Positions 17,333-26,225 are shown, counted from the stretch's first letter. The stretch is 64,000 nucleotides of DNA from Roseihalotalea indica (GCF_022458895.1 NZ_JAINFL010000007.1:1-64000), one strand, 5' to 3'. Notes: generated by a model from the sequence alone, not told the origin. A program made the numbers and translations.

Positions 17333-17398
17333 AGACATCGGAAGTTTTGGAGAGTTATGCATACTGGGGAGAATTGGTTGCTCAAACTTCCGATGTCT
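17333..17398. repeat. Paired inverted repeat, pair 4 (variant arms)
   Basis: AGACATCGGAAGTTT (17333-17347) and AAACTTCCGATGTCT (17384-17398) are perfect reverse complements with a 36-base loop. It carries a base change at a different position from pair 2 (ACATC instead of ACTTC), again matched on both arms. It lies in the gap before the PLP-enzyme gene. An ORF extension through here from a TTG at 17314 is not believed to be coding. Confidence 0.85.
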
Positions 17399-17450
17399 TT
17401 TCCCCGAGGAAACCGAACGAACACTTTACGCTAAATCCCAAACTCAAGTA

Positions 17451-17508
17451 CAATCAACAATTCAGCAATTTAACCAATCAGCCATTTAACAATCGAACAA
17501 TCAACCCT
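17451..17508 (+). repeat. Degenerate CAATCAAC/CAATTTAAC tandem tract before a start codon
   Basis: The 58 bases before the ATG at 17509 consist of imperfect repeats of the type CAATCAACAATT, CAGCAATTTAAC, CAATCAGCCATTTAAC and AATCGAACAATCAACC. The tract is almost without G and would be an unstructured leader. It ends directly at the start codon, so it also helps to choose that start. Confidence 0.6.
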
Positions 17509-18696
17509 ATGAACAAAGATTTATCACTAGAAACACTGTTAATGCATTTTGGCGAAGATCGCAGTGCTTATGAGGGAGCGGTGGTGCCGCCGATGTTTCA
17601 GAATTCGCTCTTTACCTTCGAGAGTTGGGAGGCCATTGACGAGGCGTACGAGGACCGTACCAATCATTTCATCTATTCCCGGGGGAAGAACCCTACCGTA
17701 CAGATTGCTGAGCGTAAACTGGCGCTACTGGCCGGGGCGGAAAAGGCTCAGTTATTTCCTTCCGGTATGGGAGCTATCTCGGCAGCCATATTGCACTGCC
17801 TTAATGCCGGCGATCATGTAATTGCCATCAAGAATATTTACGGTCCGACGAACAACCTGCTGACGAAGTACCTGAAGCAGAAAATGGGTATCGAAGTTAC
17901 CTATGTGTTGGGCGACAAGGTAGAAGATTTTGAAGCCGCCATTCAGGATCGTACCCGGCTAATTTACCTGGAAAGTCCCTCATCGGCGGTGTTTAGCTTG
18001 CAAGATCTGGAAGCAGTGGCTGCCCTGGCTCGCGCCCGAAACATTCGGACCATTATTGATAATACCTGGGCAACTCCCATCCTACAACCTGCTCTTTCTA
18101 TGGGCATTGATCTGGAAGTGCACTCCTGCTCCAAGTACATTGGCGGCCACAGTGACATCATCGCCGGGGTAGTGATGGGGAAAGCAGTAGATATTGACGC
18201 TATCGCTACCCGCGAATACGAATGGCTGGGAGCCAAGACCGCCCCCTTTGAAGCCTGGCTGATCCTCCGCAGCTTACGTACGTTACCCATCCGTTTACGC
18301 CAGCATCAGGAAAACGGGATGAAAGTTGCTCAGTTTTTGGATGCTCATCCGAAAATCAAACTAGTGCGCTACCCCGGGTTAGAAAGCTTCCCGCAGTATG
18401 CTTTAGGCCAGAAACAGATGAAGGGATATACCGGGCTGATGAGTTTTCAACTGGCTACCGAAGATCTGGATAAGATTAAAACATTCGTAAACAGTTTGAA
18501 AGTTTTCAAGATCGGAGTGAGTTGGGGAGGACATGAGAGTCTGATCTATGCACCAGCCATCAGTTACCTGAAAGAACTAAGCCCCGAGCAGTTCGGCGCG
18601 ATGGGCATTTCATTGGGAGACATGCGTATCTCGGTAGGGCTGGAGAATGTTGATGATTTGATTAATGATATGGAGGCAGCGTTGGAGAAGATCTAG
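17509..18696 (+). CDS. Trans-sulfuration family PLP enzyme (Cys/Met metabolism)
   Basis: From the ATG at 17509 the protein has 395 residues, the normal length of the cystathionine gamma-synthase/gamma-lyase/methionine gamma-lyase family. Visible motifs are YSRGKNPTVQIAERKLALLAGAEKAQLFPSG (cofactor-binding entry), IDNTWATPILQPALSMGIDL, and SCSKYIGGHSDIIAG with Lys209 as the PLP Schiff-base lysine. The C-terminal SWGGHESLIYAPA block is also typical. It may cleave or form cystathionine, or split methionine; the exact reaction cannot be set from the sequence. A longer frame from TTG 17314 crosses repeat pair 4 and is rejected. Confidence 0.9.
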   Translation: MNKDLSLETLLMHFGEDRSAYEGAVVPPMFQNSLFTFESWEAIDEAYEDRTNHFIYSRGKNPTVQIAERKLALLAGAEKAQLFPSGMGAISAAILHCLNAGDHVIAIKNIYGPTNNLLTKYLKQKMGIEVTYVLGDKVEDFEAAIQDRTRLIYLESPSSAVFSLQDLEAVAALARARNIRTIIDNTWATPILQPALSMGIDLEVHSCSKYIGGHSDIIAGVVMGKAVDIDAIATREYEWLGAKTAPFEAWLILRSLRTLPIRLRQHQENGMKVAQFLDAHPKIKLVRYPGLESFPQYALGQKQMKGYTGLMSFQLATEDLDKIKTFVNSLKVFKIGVSWGGHESLIYAPAISYLKELSPEQFGAMGISLGDMRISVGLENVDDLINDMEAALEKI

Positions 18697-18793
18697 AAAG
18701 GCGGATACACCGATCTGCAAACCACGCGAAATGTTTTTCAGCAGGTTCTAGGTGAATCTATGGGGTCAACGATCTACCACATTCCGTGGGAGC

Positions 18794-18858
18794 AGACTTC
18801 CGAAGTTTCGGATTATTCTATGGAGAGGGCGACTGATGGCTAAAAACTTCGGAAGTCT
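18794..18858. repeat. Paired inverted repeat, pair 5 (variant arms)
   Basis: AGACTTCCGAAGTTT (18794-18808) and AAACTTCGGAAGTCT (18844-18858) are perfect reverse complements with a 35-base loop. The central base is swapped compared with pair 3, again on both arms. The 332-base gap 18697-19028 holds this pair and the terminator at 18982; the rest has no gene. Confidence 0.85.
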
Positions 18859-18981
18859 CCAATCATGAAGTCATCCAGAACCCTTCAGCATTGTGTTTCA
18901 ACCCAATGTTGTGAACGTACAAATTCGAAAACCCACTAAATGCGGTTGGTGCCACGCCGACGTTCTCGTCATGAAAAAAGT

Positions 18982-19015
18982 AAAGCCTTCAAGTTTGGTA
19001 GCTTGAAGGCTTTTT
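18982..19015. terminator. Bidirectional intrinsic terminator between the PLP enzyme and topA
   Basis: AAAGCCTTCAAG (18982-18993) pairs perfectly with CTTGAAGGCTTT (19002-19013) around the 8-base loop TTTGGTAG. A run of T follows on the plus strand and of A precedes it, so it can serve both convergent genes. Confidence 0.88.
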
Positions 19016-19028
19016 GGTGATAAGTAGG

Positions 19029-21362
19029 TTATTTCGCTTTCTTTCGGCGTCCACCGCCACCGCGTCCTTTTTTCTCGGGAGCTTTTTCAGCCAGTTCCAG
19101 GCATTCTTCCAGTGTGAGTTCTTCCGGCTTTTTGTCTTTCGGAATCTTCACATTCTTTTTACCAACTTTAATGTACGGGCCGTATCGCCCGTTGAGTACC
19201 TGCACTTCGGGGTCAGAGTCAAATACTTTAATGTACTTGTTTTCATCGGCTTTCCGCTTGGCTTCGATAATCTCAATGGCACGATCGTCTTCTACCGTCA
19301 GCGGATCATCTTCTTTGCCCAGCGAGTAAAATTTACCTTTGTGGCGGATGTACGGGCCAAAGCGACCAATGGCGGCAGTCATCACTTCATCTTCGTATTC
19401 GCCTATATCCCGAGGAAGCTTGAACAGCTCCATAGCTTCTTCCAGCGTAATAGTTTCAATGAACTGGCCGGTACGCATGCTGGCATACTTGGGTTTTTCT
19501 TCGGCATCGGTCTCGCCAATCTGCACCACCGGACCAAATTTGCCTAAGCGGGCAATTACAGGTAGGCCGGTTTTGGGGTCTTCTCCCAGGTGCCGGTCAT
19601 TTCTGATCGTAGAGCGGTCGATTTCTTCAGAAATTGTGATCTTCGGATGAAACTGCTGGTAGAATTCATCAATCATTTTATCCCAGGCTTTTTTGCCCTG
19701 AGCGATCTCATCAAACTCTTTTTCTACTTCAGCAGTAAAAGAATAATCAATGACGGTGTCGAAATGCTCAGCCAGGAAATCATTCACGACCATCGCCACG
19801 TCGGTAGGGAAGAGTTTGCGTTTTTCCGTACCAGTGCGTTCGGTCAGTGTTTCTTCATTTACCTTATTCTCTTTCTTGACCAGGGTCATCTCTTTATATT
19901 CCCGGTCGTAGCCGTCGCGGTCTTCCCGCACAATGTAGCCTCGTTTCTGGATGGTAGAGATGGTAGGCGCATAAGTAGATGGTCGGCCAATGCTCATTTC
20001 TTCCAGCTTTTTCACCAGGCTTGCTTCTGTGTAGCGAGGCGGGTGGCGGGTAAAGGTTTGTCGGGCTCTCATCTCGTCCAGGTTCAGCTTTTGCCCTTCC
20101 TGTAAAGGTGGCAGCATTCCTTTCTGATCTTCATCGTCTTCATCGTCCGTAGACTCAATGTATACTTTCAGGAATCCATCAAACTTGATGACCTCACCGG
20201 TAGCCACCAAATTCAAGGGGCTATTGGAGATGCCAATGGTAGCCGTTGTTCGTTCAATCTGGGCATCAGACATCTGAGAAGCGATGGCTCGTTTCCAAAT
20301 GAGTTCGTAGAGTCGTTGCTGGTTGCGGTCGCTGCTTACCTCTTTGTTGGAAAAGTCCGTAGGGCGAATGGCTTCGTGCGCTTCCTGGGCAGACTCAGAT
20401 TTGGTCTTATACTTTCTTTTTTGCAGGTAGCGGTCGCCATAAGCATTTAAAATCTCGCCTGATGCGCTTTCTACCGCTTCTTCGGATAGATTGGTTGAGT
20501 CTGTACGCATGTAGCTGATCTTACCTGCCTCGTACAGCCGCTGGGCTAAGGTCATAGTTTGAGAAACCGAAAAGCTAAGCTTACGAGAGGCTTCCTGTTG
20601 AAGAGTAGACGTGGTAAAGGGGGGCGCGGGTGATTTTTTTACTGGCTTCTTTTCCAGCTTTTCTATGGTAAACTCAGCCGAGAGACAGGTTTGCAGAAAC
20701 TCGCGGGCTTCTTCTTCAGTATCAAACTTTTTCGGTAAATCTGCTTTCAGCACACTATTGTTTTCCAGCAGGAAGTTGGCGGTAATCTTGTACGAAGATT
20801 TGGATTCAAACTCGGTAATCTCGCGTTCGCGCTCAACAACCAGCCGCACGGCTACGGACTGTACGCGCCCGGCTGATAAACCCCGTTTGATCTTTTTCCA
20901 CAGCACTGGCGACAGCTCATACCCCACCAGGCGGTCTAGAATACGCCGAGCCTGTTGCGCATTGACCAGGTCAATGTCTATACCCCGGGGCGTTTGAATC
21001 GCGTTCAGTATCGCCTTTTTGGTAATTTCGCGAAAAACAATGCGGCGTGTTTGTTCATCTTTTAAGTTCAGCACTTCTTTCAAATGCCAGGAGATAGCCT
21101 CACCTTCCCGGTCATCATCACTAGCCAGGAAGATGGTATCGGCACCCTTTACTAATTTCTTCAACTGAGCGATCACCTCCTTTTTGTCAGGCGAAACCTG
21201 ATAGGTGGGTAGATAGCCATTAGCTGTGTCAACGCCGGTATCGTCTTTAGGCAAATCCCGTACGTGTCCATAACTGGAGGTCACAATATAGTCGCTCCCC
21301 AAATACCCCTCAATGGTTTTGGCTTTGGCTGGCGACTCAACAATCACTATATTTTTTGCCAT
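19029..21362 (-). CDS. topA: DNA topoisomerase I (type IA)
   Basis: The 777-residue protein starts MAKNIVIVESPAKAKTIEGY, the Toprim domain entry, followed by FLASDDDREGEAISWHL (acidic metal site near 80-90). The catalytic tyrosine is Tyr284 in GKISYMRTDST. The core continues to SLVKKLEEMSIGRPSTYAPTI. Instead of zinc ribbons, the C-terminus carries three repeated domains of the form GRFGPYI (LGKFGPVVQIG, IGRFGPYIRHKG, NGRYGPYIKVG) and a basic Gly/Lys/Arg tail. The enzyme relaxes negative supercoils. It is transcribed divergently from sixA with a 153-base gap. Confidence 0.97.
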   Translation of the reverse strand: MAKNIVIVESPAKAKTIEGYLGSDYIVTSSYGHVRDLPKDDTGVDTANGYLPTYQVSPDKKEVIAQLKKLVKGADTIFLASDDDREGEAISWHLKEVLNLKDEQTRRIVFREITKKAILNAIQTPRGIDIDLVNAQQARRILDRLVGYELSPVLWKKIKRGLSAGRVQSVAVRLVVEREREITEFESKSSYKITANFLLENNSVLKADLPKKFDTEEEAREFLQTCLSAEFTIEKLEKKPVKKSPAPPFTTSTLQQEASRKLSFSVSQTMTLAQRLYEAGKISYMRTDSTNLSEEAVESASGEILNAYGDRYLQKRKYKTKSESAQEAHEAIRPTDFSNKEVSSDRNQQRLYELIWKRAIASQMSDAQIERTTATIGISNSPLNLVATGEVIKFDGFLKVYIESTDDEDDEDQKGMLPPLQEGQKLNLDEMRARQTFTRHPPRYTEASLVKKLEEMSIGRPSTYAPTISTIQKRGYIVREDRDGYDREYKEMTLVKKENKVNEETLTERTGTEKRKLFPTDVAMVVNDFLAEHFDTVIDYSFTAEVEKEFDEIAQGKKAWDKMIDEFYQQFHPKITISEEIDRSTIRNDRHLGEDPKTGLPVIARLGKFGPVVQIGETDAEEKPKYASMRTGQFIETITLEEAMELFKLPRDIGEYEDEVMTAAIGRFGPYIRHKGKFYSLGKEDDPLTVEDDRAIEIIEAKRKADENKYIKVFDSDPEVQVLNGRYGPYIKVGKKNVKIPKDKKPEELTLEECLELAEKAPEKKGRGGGGRRKKAK

Positions 21363-21515
21363 AAATCTTAATACTTTTGTGGTTTATGAGGTTTTAGTAA
21401 TTCTGGAAAACACTTTTTCCTCATGGATCGTAGAATAAAAATGTTTGACAGTACACCTCTTGAATCTGCAAATAAACAAAAAGAATTGTGACCTCTTTAA
21501 CTGACCACCGAAAAA

Positions 21516-22013
21516 ATGGTTAAACAATTACTCATTGTACGTCATGCAGAAGCCAGAGAACCCCAGAATCAGCAACGGGATACCGAGCGGGATTTGACTG
21601 CCCGAGGGTATCAGGATGCCGTTCGGGTGGGCAACTATCTGCGTGGATTGGGTTGGCAGCCCGACTTAATGATCAGCAGCTCGGCTACGCGAGCTATGGC
21701 AAGTGCTCAGATGATTGCTGAGCAAATTCGCTACCCGGCTCAGCGTATTCAGTCCAATAATGAACTATATGATGCTTCTCTAAGAACATTTCTGTCTATT
21801 ATCAATCAACAGGAGGATACGAATGAGCGTATTATGATTGTGGGGCATAACCTAACAGTAAGTTACCTGATTGAGTATCTTACCGGAGAAGAAGTCGGAA
21901 GCGTGGCCCCGGCAGGGTTTGCTATTATTGAACCTACAGTGGAGCACTGGCAGGAAGTTTCGCAGAATACCGCAACCCTGGCTTCGTACAAAGCACCAGA
22001 AACATTATCATAA
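21516..22013 (+). CDS. sixA: SixA-type phosphohistidine phosphatase (histidine phosphatase superfamily)
   Basis: The 165-residue protein begins LLIVRHAEAREP with the RHG-type catalytic motif (Arg9-His10), then DLTARGYQDAVRVGNYL and DLMISSSATRAMASAQMIAEQ. The second catalytic His lies in IMIVGHNLTVSYL. Size and pattern match SixA, which removes phosphate from histidine in phosphotransfer proteins in the cytoplasm. No phosphorelay partner is visible nearby. The next gene follows after 21 bases. Confidence 0.88.
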   Translation: MVKQLLIVRHAEAREPQNQQRDTERDLTARGYQDAVRVGNYLRGLGWQPDLMISSSATRAMASAQMIAEQIRYPAQRIQSNNELYDASLRTFLSIINQQEDTNERIMIVGHNLTVSYLIEYLTGEEVGSVAPAGFAIIEPTVEHWQEVSQNTATLASYKAPETLS

Positions 22014-22034
22014 CTACTCACCTTTTAGTCTATT

Positions 22035-22370
22035 ATGTTAATCTCTCTTTTAGTCAATGCTGTGGCCGTATTTCTGGCTGCTTATATATTAAGCGGTGTT
22101 ACCGTAAAAAATTTCTGGACAGCTATTGTAACAGCGGTGTTGCTAGCTATTGTCAACGCGATCATCAAGCCTATTCTAGTGTTTCTGACTATTCCTATCA
22201 CTATACTCACACTAGGTTTATTTATTCTGGTGATTAATGCCCTTCTGCTAATGTTAGTCGATGCTATTTTACCCGGATTAAAAATTAAGAATTTCGGTTG
22301 GGCTCTTTTGTTCGGAGTGGTTTTATCTATTATTAATGCGCTGTTGTCTTGGATACTGAATGTCGGATAG
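22035..22370 (+). CDS. Phage-holin-family-IV-like small membrane protein
   Basis: The 111-residue protein is almost entirely hydrophobic, with four predicted helices (LLVNAVAVFLAAYIL, FWTAIVTAVLLAIVNAIIKPIL, PITILTLGLFILVINALLLML, ALLFGVVLSIINALLSWIL). The NAIIKPIL and ILTLGLFILVINA blocks are the signature of the mycobacterial-type phage holin superfamily IV, widespread in non-phage chromosomes. No lysis role is implied. It overlaps the next gene by 11 bases. Confidence 0.85.
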   Translation: MLISLLVNAVAVFLAAYILSGVTVKNFWTAIVTAVLLAIVNAIIKPILVFLTIPITILTLGLFILVINALLLMLVDAILPGLKIKNFGWALLFGVVLSIINALLSWILNVG

Positions 22371-22932
22371 AGAAAAGTTCTGGTTTTTTGCACGCAATCT
22401 GGGGCGGGGGCTGCTGTGGTTATCTTTGCTGGTCGGTGGCTTTGTGCTGCTAAAAGACCGCATTGATGTAGACTATTTTCAGTGGTTGGCCCCGATATAC
22501 GAAAAACCGTTGCTGGTATATCTGATCTATTCGTCTTCTGAATTACTTTTTGGCATCATTCCTCCGGAAATCTTCATGATCTGGTCATTACGTTTAGGAA
22601 AGCTAGCCAACTATATACTCAATATTGGGGCATTGGCAGTTATCTCTTACGCTGCTGGTGTGCTGGGTTATCTCATTGGTAACTATTTGAACCATACCCG
22701 GCTTTATGCCTATCTGCAGAAAAATGTTTTTGGGCATTATGAGCAATATTTCCATCGGTTTGGGGCTTTTCTGATTGTCGTGGCGGCTTTAACCCCTCTG
22801 CCTTTCTCAGGTGTCAGCATGTTGATAGGATCAGTAGAATTTCCAGCAAAAAAATATCTGGTCTTTGCATCCACTCGCTTCCTTCGGTTCGTAGCTTATT
22901 CATATATTGTGTGGCAGGCCAATGCTTTGTGA
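22360..22932 (+). CDS. VTT/DedA-like membrane protein
   Basis: The 190-residue protein has about five membrane segments. The stretch LLFGIIPPEIFMIWSLRLG, the glycine-rich AAGVLGYLIGNYLN and the later FGAFLIVVAALTPLPFSGVSMLIG follow the pattern of SNARE-associated/VTT (DedA-like) proteins, with a G-x-F-x(n)-P re-entrant motif. DedA-like proteins are linked to lipid scrambling or envelope homeostasis. The start at 22360 lies inside the end of the holin-like gene, so translation is probably coupled. Confidence 0.7.
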   Translation: MSDREKFWFFARNLGRGLLWLSLLVGGFVLLKDRIDVDYFQWLAPIYEKPLLVYLIYSSSELLFGIIPPEIFMIWSLRLGKLANYILNIGALAVISYAAGVLGYLIGNYLNHTRLYAYLQKNVFGHYEQYFHRFGAFLIVVAALTPLPFSGVSMLIGSVEFPAKKYLVFASTRFLRFVAYSYIVWQANAL

Positions 22933-23155
22933 GTTGTAGTGTAAGGTCGGCGACACTTATTGCGATTGTACTTTAGAAAAGTTATATCCGGGGGAAATCT
23001 TAGACTATGGCAAAATCATCGAAGAAGATGTTTTTTTGCAAGCATTACAATGATAAATTAACAATAGCCATAATTTTTTCATAGATTAAGTATTTCTTGC
23101 CTAAGTTTTTTATTACTATATTGATTGTTTAAACTCAAAAGCTACTTATTCTTCT

Positions 23156-23737
23156 ATGAAAGCATTTTCTACGATTGCTGTTTTATTACTATTATTTATA
23201 GTAAGCTGCATGGGGTATAAAGAATTCCCTGTAGAGTCCGACTACAGTTTTGAAGGGGAGTTCCGCCGCTATAAGACTTTTAACTTTTTAGATACCCGCA
23301 GCTCAGGGGTTGACTCTAGCTTACAGAACAGTATCATTGAAGATGCTATTCGCGCCCGTATGGAGTTGCAAGGGTATGAGTATACTACCCGTGATCCCCG
23401 ATTACTGGTTTCATACAAGATCTTCTACGATAGCCTTTTCTTTACCGGTTACGACCAGCCTGATATAGAGCTTTTTATTGAATATGAAGAGAACATTGAT
23501 CAGGAGATGGACCCGGTAAAATACAACCTTCGTCAGGGAACGCTTTTAGTGCTGATGTATGACCGGGAGCGAAAGAAATCTATCTGGCAGGGATATGCCT
23601 CTGGCGTATTTGGCGACAGCTTTTATACTGACAAACGCTATTTGCAAGGCGCGGTCCGCTCTATCTTTGATCAATACAAAGTATTTGCGGAAGGCTTTAT
23701 GGTAGAGAAAAAGAAAGCCAGCGCCCGGCGAAACTAA
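23156..23737 (+). CDS. DUF4136 lipoprotein
   Basis: The 193-residue protein has a lipoprotein signal (MKAFSTIAVLLLLFIVSC, lipobox Cys18). The mature part starts FPVESDYSFEGEFRRYKTFNFLD and continues with NSIIEDAIRARMELQGYEY, PRLLVSYKIFYD, GTLLVLMYDRERKKSIWQGYASG and a final AVRSIFDQY segment, all matching DUF4136. The family is thought to be membrane-associated, function unknown. It converges on the GDPD gene with a gap of 8 bases. Confidence 0.87.
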   Translation: MKAFSTIAVLLLLFIVSCMGYKEFPVESDYSFEGEFRRYKTFNFLDTRSSGVDSSLQNSIIEDAIRARMELQGYEYTTRDPRLLVSYKIFYDSLFFTGYDQPDIELFIEYEENIDQEMDPVKYNLRQGTLLVLMYDRERKKSIWQGYASGVFGDSFYTDKRYLQGAVRSIFDQYKVFAEGFMVEKKKASARRN

Positions 23738-23745
23738 GCTTTCTT

Positions 23746-24642
23746 CTATTTGCTGGTAAGCTCTACTACCCGCTCAGGGTAATCAGAAATAATGCCGTCT
23801 ACGCCTAAATCAAGCATATCTTGTATGTCTTTCGGTTCGTTTACGGTCCACGGAATTACCTGCATATTCTCCTGACGGGCGAAGTCTAGCAGGGACTCAT
23901 CTACGAGCTTAAAATGAGGGCTGTAGACCTCCGGCGTAAAGCCTAGCTTCTTAAGGTTTTCCTGGGGAGTAGTATCTCCATTGCCGATAAGGTAAGCTAA
24001 CCGGAAGGAGGGTTCCTTTTTATGAATCACCTGCAAAGGGCGCACATCAAATGATTGAATAGACATTCGGTCTTGTACGCCTTTATCTTTAATCACATCC
24101 AGCACAAGTTGGACAAACTTAGCCGGTTTAGGTTGAAATACTCCATCACCTTCGGGGCTAGACTTAATCTCAAAATTGTACCGGATCGGTGCAAATCCCT
24201 GCTGCTTTACAAACTGCTCTACTGTGTCAATTACATCAATGAGCAAAGGTTTATAAACAGTAAAGTTTTCCTGTTCGGGAAATCCTGGATGAGGCTGGCT
24301 GCCGCAATCACATTGAGCAATCTCAGCATAAGACATCTTATAGAGATTGTATTCTTTTTCTTCTTCTTCAGAAATAGCTTCGCCCTTGGCGTTTAGGCAA
24401 ATCATGTGAGAAAGGTACGGGTCATGAGAAACTACTACCTGCTTATCTTTAGAGATTACCACATCTAGCTCTAGGGTAGTAGCCCCCAGCTCTATTGCTT
24501 TCAAAAATGCTGGAATAGTATTTTCAGGAAGTAGGCCCCTGCATCCGCGGTGACCTTGTATGTCTAGTGAAGAAGAAGTTTGGGCTATTATGCAGGTTAA
24601 GGGGCTTAGCAGCAATATAAGGCTGGTTAGTAGGTATCGCAT
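23746..24642 (-). CDS. Exported glycerophosphodiester phosphodiesterase
   Basis: The 298-residue protein has a signal peptide (LILLLSPLTCIIAQ) and a GDPD TIM-barrel: IQGHRGCRGLLPENTIPAFLKAI with the catalytic His-Arg and Glu, then LELDVVISKDKQVVVSHDPYL with the metal-binding Glu/Asp and second His. The C-terminus has QVIPWTVNEPKDIQDMLDLGVDGIISDYP, the typical closing strand. It hydrolyses glycerophosphodiesters to glycerol-3-phosphate and an alcohol, probably in the periplasm. It follows the coiled-coil protein gene after one base, so the two are an operon. Confidence 0.94.
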   Translation of the reverse strand: MRYLLTSLILLLSPLTCIIAQTSSSLDIQGHRGCRGLLPENTIPAFLKAIELGATTLELDVVISKDKQVVVSHDPYLSHMICLNAKGEAISEEEEKEYNLYKMSYAEIAQCDCGSQPHPGFPEQENFTVYKPLLIDVIDTVEQFVKQQGFAPIRYNFEIKSSPEGDGVFQPKPAKFVQLVLDVIKDKGVQDRMSIQSFDVRPLQVIHKKEPSFRLAYLIGNGDTTPQENLKKLGFTPEVYSPHFKLVDESLLDFARQENMQVIPWTVNEPKDIQDMLDLGVDGIISDYPERVVELTSK

Positions 24643-24643
24643 G

Positions 24644-25561
24644 TTATCGCACTTCGAAATTAGTCGTTCCTATAACATAATCGTCGGCGTAGATCTCTAC
24701 TTTGTGGCGGCCTTCGCTATAATCACTGCCTTTTTCGTAGAGGAACGAGAGTGCCTGACCAGTGTTGTCAAAGAGTATTTCTTTCTTTAACGTATAGAAT
24801 ACTTCTTTGCCATCGTACATAAAGGTACCTGAGCCTTTAGCTACATCAAAGATCACGTTACCGTCCGGCTCCAGAATGCGCACATAGATATCTCTTCCCT
24901 CAATTGGGGCAACGTCGTTTTTAGCGATATTAAAGCTTACCTGAATTTGCTCTAACTGATTGCTGCGATAGCGGTCGCGCTCTTTTCCTTTTCCCCGGCT
25001 GTTTAAGCCCATCACTTTGATATTTTCAGCCTCCAGTTGTGAAGCCTGAGCTACTTTTTTGGCTAACTGGCTTTTGTCTGATTCAATCTGCGTTATTGTC
25101 TTGTTTAGCTGCTGCTTCTCTTCTTTTAATTCCGTATTCTCAGAGAATAGCATTTCATTCTGCTTTTGTAGCTCGGCAATTTCTTCATCTTTTTTCAGCA
25201 GTAGTTCTCGGTACCCTTCTACTCGGTTTCGAATCTGAGTATAACGTTTCTGGGCTAGTACCTGATCATTCTGCAACTGTTCTTTTTCCTGCTCCAGGGT
25301 TTCACGAATAAGGCGAAGCTCTTCTACATCACCTCCTAGCTTCTGTATTTCCTGAATTTTAAGATCGAGCTCATTGCTAATGGATTCTAACTTAGCGTAT
25401 GTTTCTTGCAGCTCGGTTTTGCTGCTTTGCAGCTCCGTGGTTTTGTTTTGGTTGTTTTGATAAAATAGGAAGAGCACTACCAGGTTGGTTAGCACCAGCA
25501 AACCAATAATAATCAGTAGCGTTTTTCTCTTGTTAGAATTGGGAGTTGTGGTTTCTTCCAT
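24644..25561 (-). CDS. Single-span membrane protein with a long coiled coil, unknown function
   Basis: The 305-residue protein has one membrane segment at about 14-32 (LLIIIGLLVLTNLVVLFLFY), then a continuous heptad-rich coiled coil at about 38-175 (many Glu, Gln, Leu, Lys), and a C-terminal beta-rich domain at about 200-305 (VSFNIAKNDVAPIEGRDIYVRI, YSEGRHKVEIYADDYVIGTTNFEV). The orientation predicts a periplasmic coiled coil carrying an Ig-like tip. The family is common in Bacteroidota but no function is known to me. It is transcribed just ahead of the GDPD gene. Confidence 0.72.
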   Translation of the reverse strand: MEETTTPNSNKRKTLLIIIGLLVLTNLVVLFLFYQNNQNKTTELQSSKTELQETYAKLESISNELDLKIQEIQKLGGDVEELRLIRETLEQEKEQLQNDQVLAQKRYTQIRNRVEGYRELLLKKDEEIAELQKQNEMLFSENTELKEEKQQLNKTITQIESDKSQLAKKVAQASQLEAENIKVMGLNSRGKGKERDRYRSNQLEQIQVSFNIAKNDVAPIEGRDIYVRILEPDGNVIFDVAKGSGTFMYDGKEVFYTLKKEILFDNTGQALSFLYEKGSDYSEGRHKVEIYADDYVIGTTNFEVR

Positions 25562-25631
25562 GAGTTATTGAATAGTTTTGTTGATTGAACAATTCTTGGT
25601 CAAAAAAAAATTCAGTCATTATTTATAGAAA

Positions 25632-26225
25632 ATGGAAACATTAAATGAACATTATTGGAATCATCGGTATCTACATGACCAAACAGGTTGGGATGCCGGC
25701 GGGATTACTACGCCCTTAAAAGCCTACATCGATCAACTTGCCGACAAAAATATAAAAATTTTAATACCTGGAAGCGGAAATAGCTATGAAGCCGCTTACC
25801 TTTTTGAACAAGGCTTTCCTAATGTGTTTATAGTAGACATTAGTGAGTATCCATTAAGGCAATTCAAGCAGCGATACCCTCAATTTCCAGCTCATCAGAT
25901 ACTCCATCAGGATTTCTTTTCTCTACATGATTCATTTGATCTTATTTTGGAGCAAACCTTCTTTTGCGCTTTGTCTCCAAACAAACGCCCTGAATATGCC
26001 AGAAAAATGTATGATCTTCTAAAAACGGATGGCCGGTTGGTGGGCTTATTGTTCGACGATCCTTTGTTTACGGACCACCCACCCTTTGGGGGGAACAAGG
26101 AGGAATATCAAGATTATTTTGCCCCTTATTTTCGATTTCACACCTTTGAAAAAGCGTATAACTCCATTCCTCCCCGGCAGAATAGAGAATTATTCATCAA
26201 TCTACAAAAAAGAGCAAAGGGTTGA
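25632..26225 (+). CDS. TPMT-family S-adenosylmethionine methyltransferase
   Basis: The 197-residue protein begins with the thiopurine methyltransferase family pattern NEHYWNHRYLHDQTGWDAGGITTPL. The SAM-binding motif is KILIPGSGNSYEAAYL, followed by FIVDISEYPL (acidic ribose contact), and the later LILEQTFFCALSP and PEYARKMYDLLKTDGRLVGLLF blocks. The family methylates thiol or related soft nucleophiles, including inorganic or halide substrates in some bacteria. It lies alone, divergent from the coiled-coil gene 70 bases away. Confidence 0.88.
   Translation: METLNEHYWNHRYLHDQTGWDAGGITTPLKAYIDQLADKNIKILIPGSGNSYEAAYLFEQGFPNVFIVDISEYPLRQFKQRYPQFPAHQILHQDFFSLHDSFDLILEQTFFCALSPNKRPEYARKMYDLLKTDGRLVGLLFDDPLFTDHPPFGGNKEEYQDYFAPYFRFHTFEKAYNSIPPRQNRELFINLQKRAKG

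Noticed and set aside
17314..17508. N-terminal extension of the PLP enzyme from a TTG
   Set aside because: The extension crosses an inverted repeat and a G-poor tandem tract and matches no family; the ATG at 17509 gives the normal length.
22035..22370. Phage lysis module suggested by the holin-like protein
   Set aside because: No endolysin, integrase or structural phage gene is near; this holin-like family is common in chromosomes outside phages.
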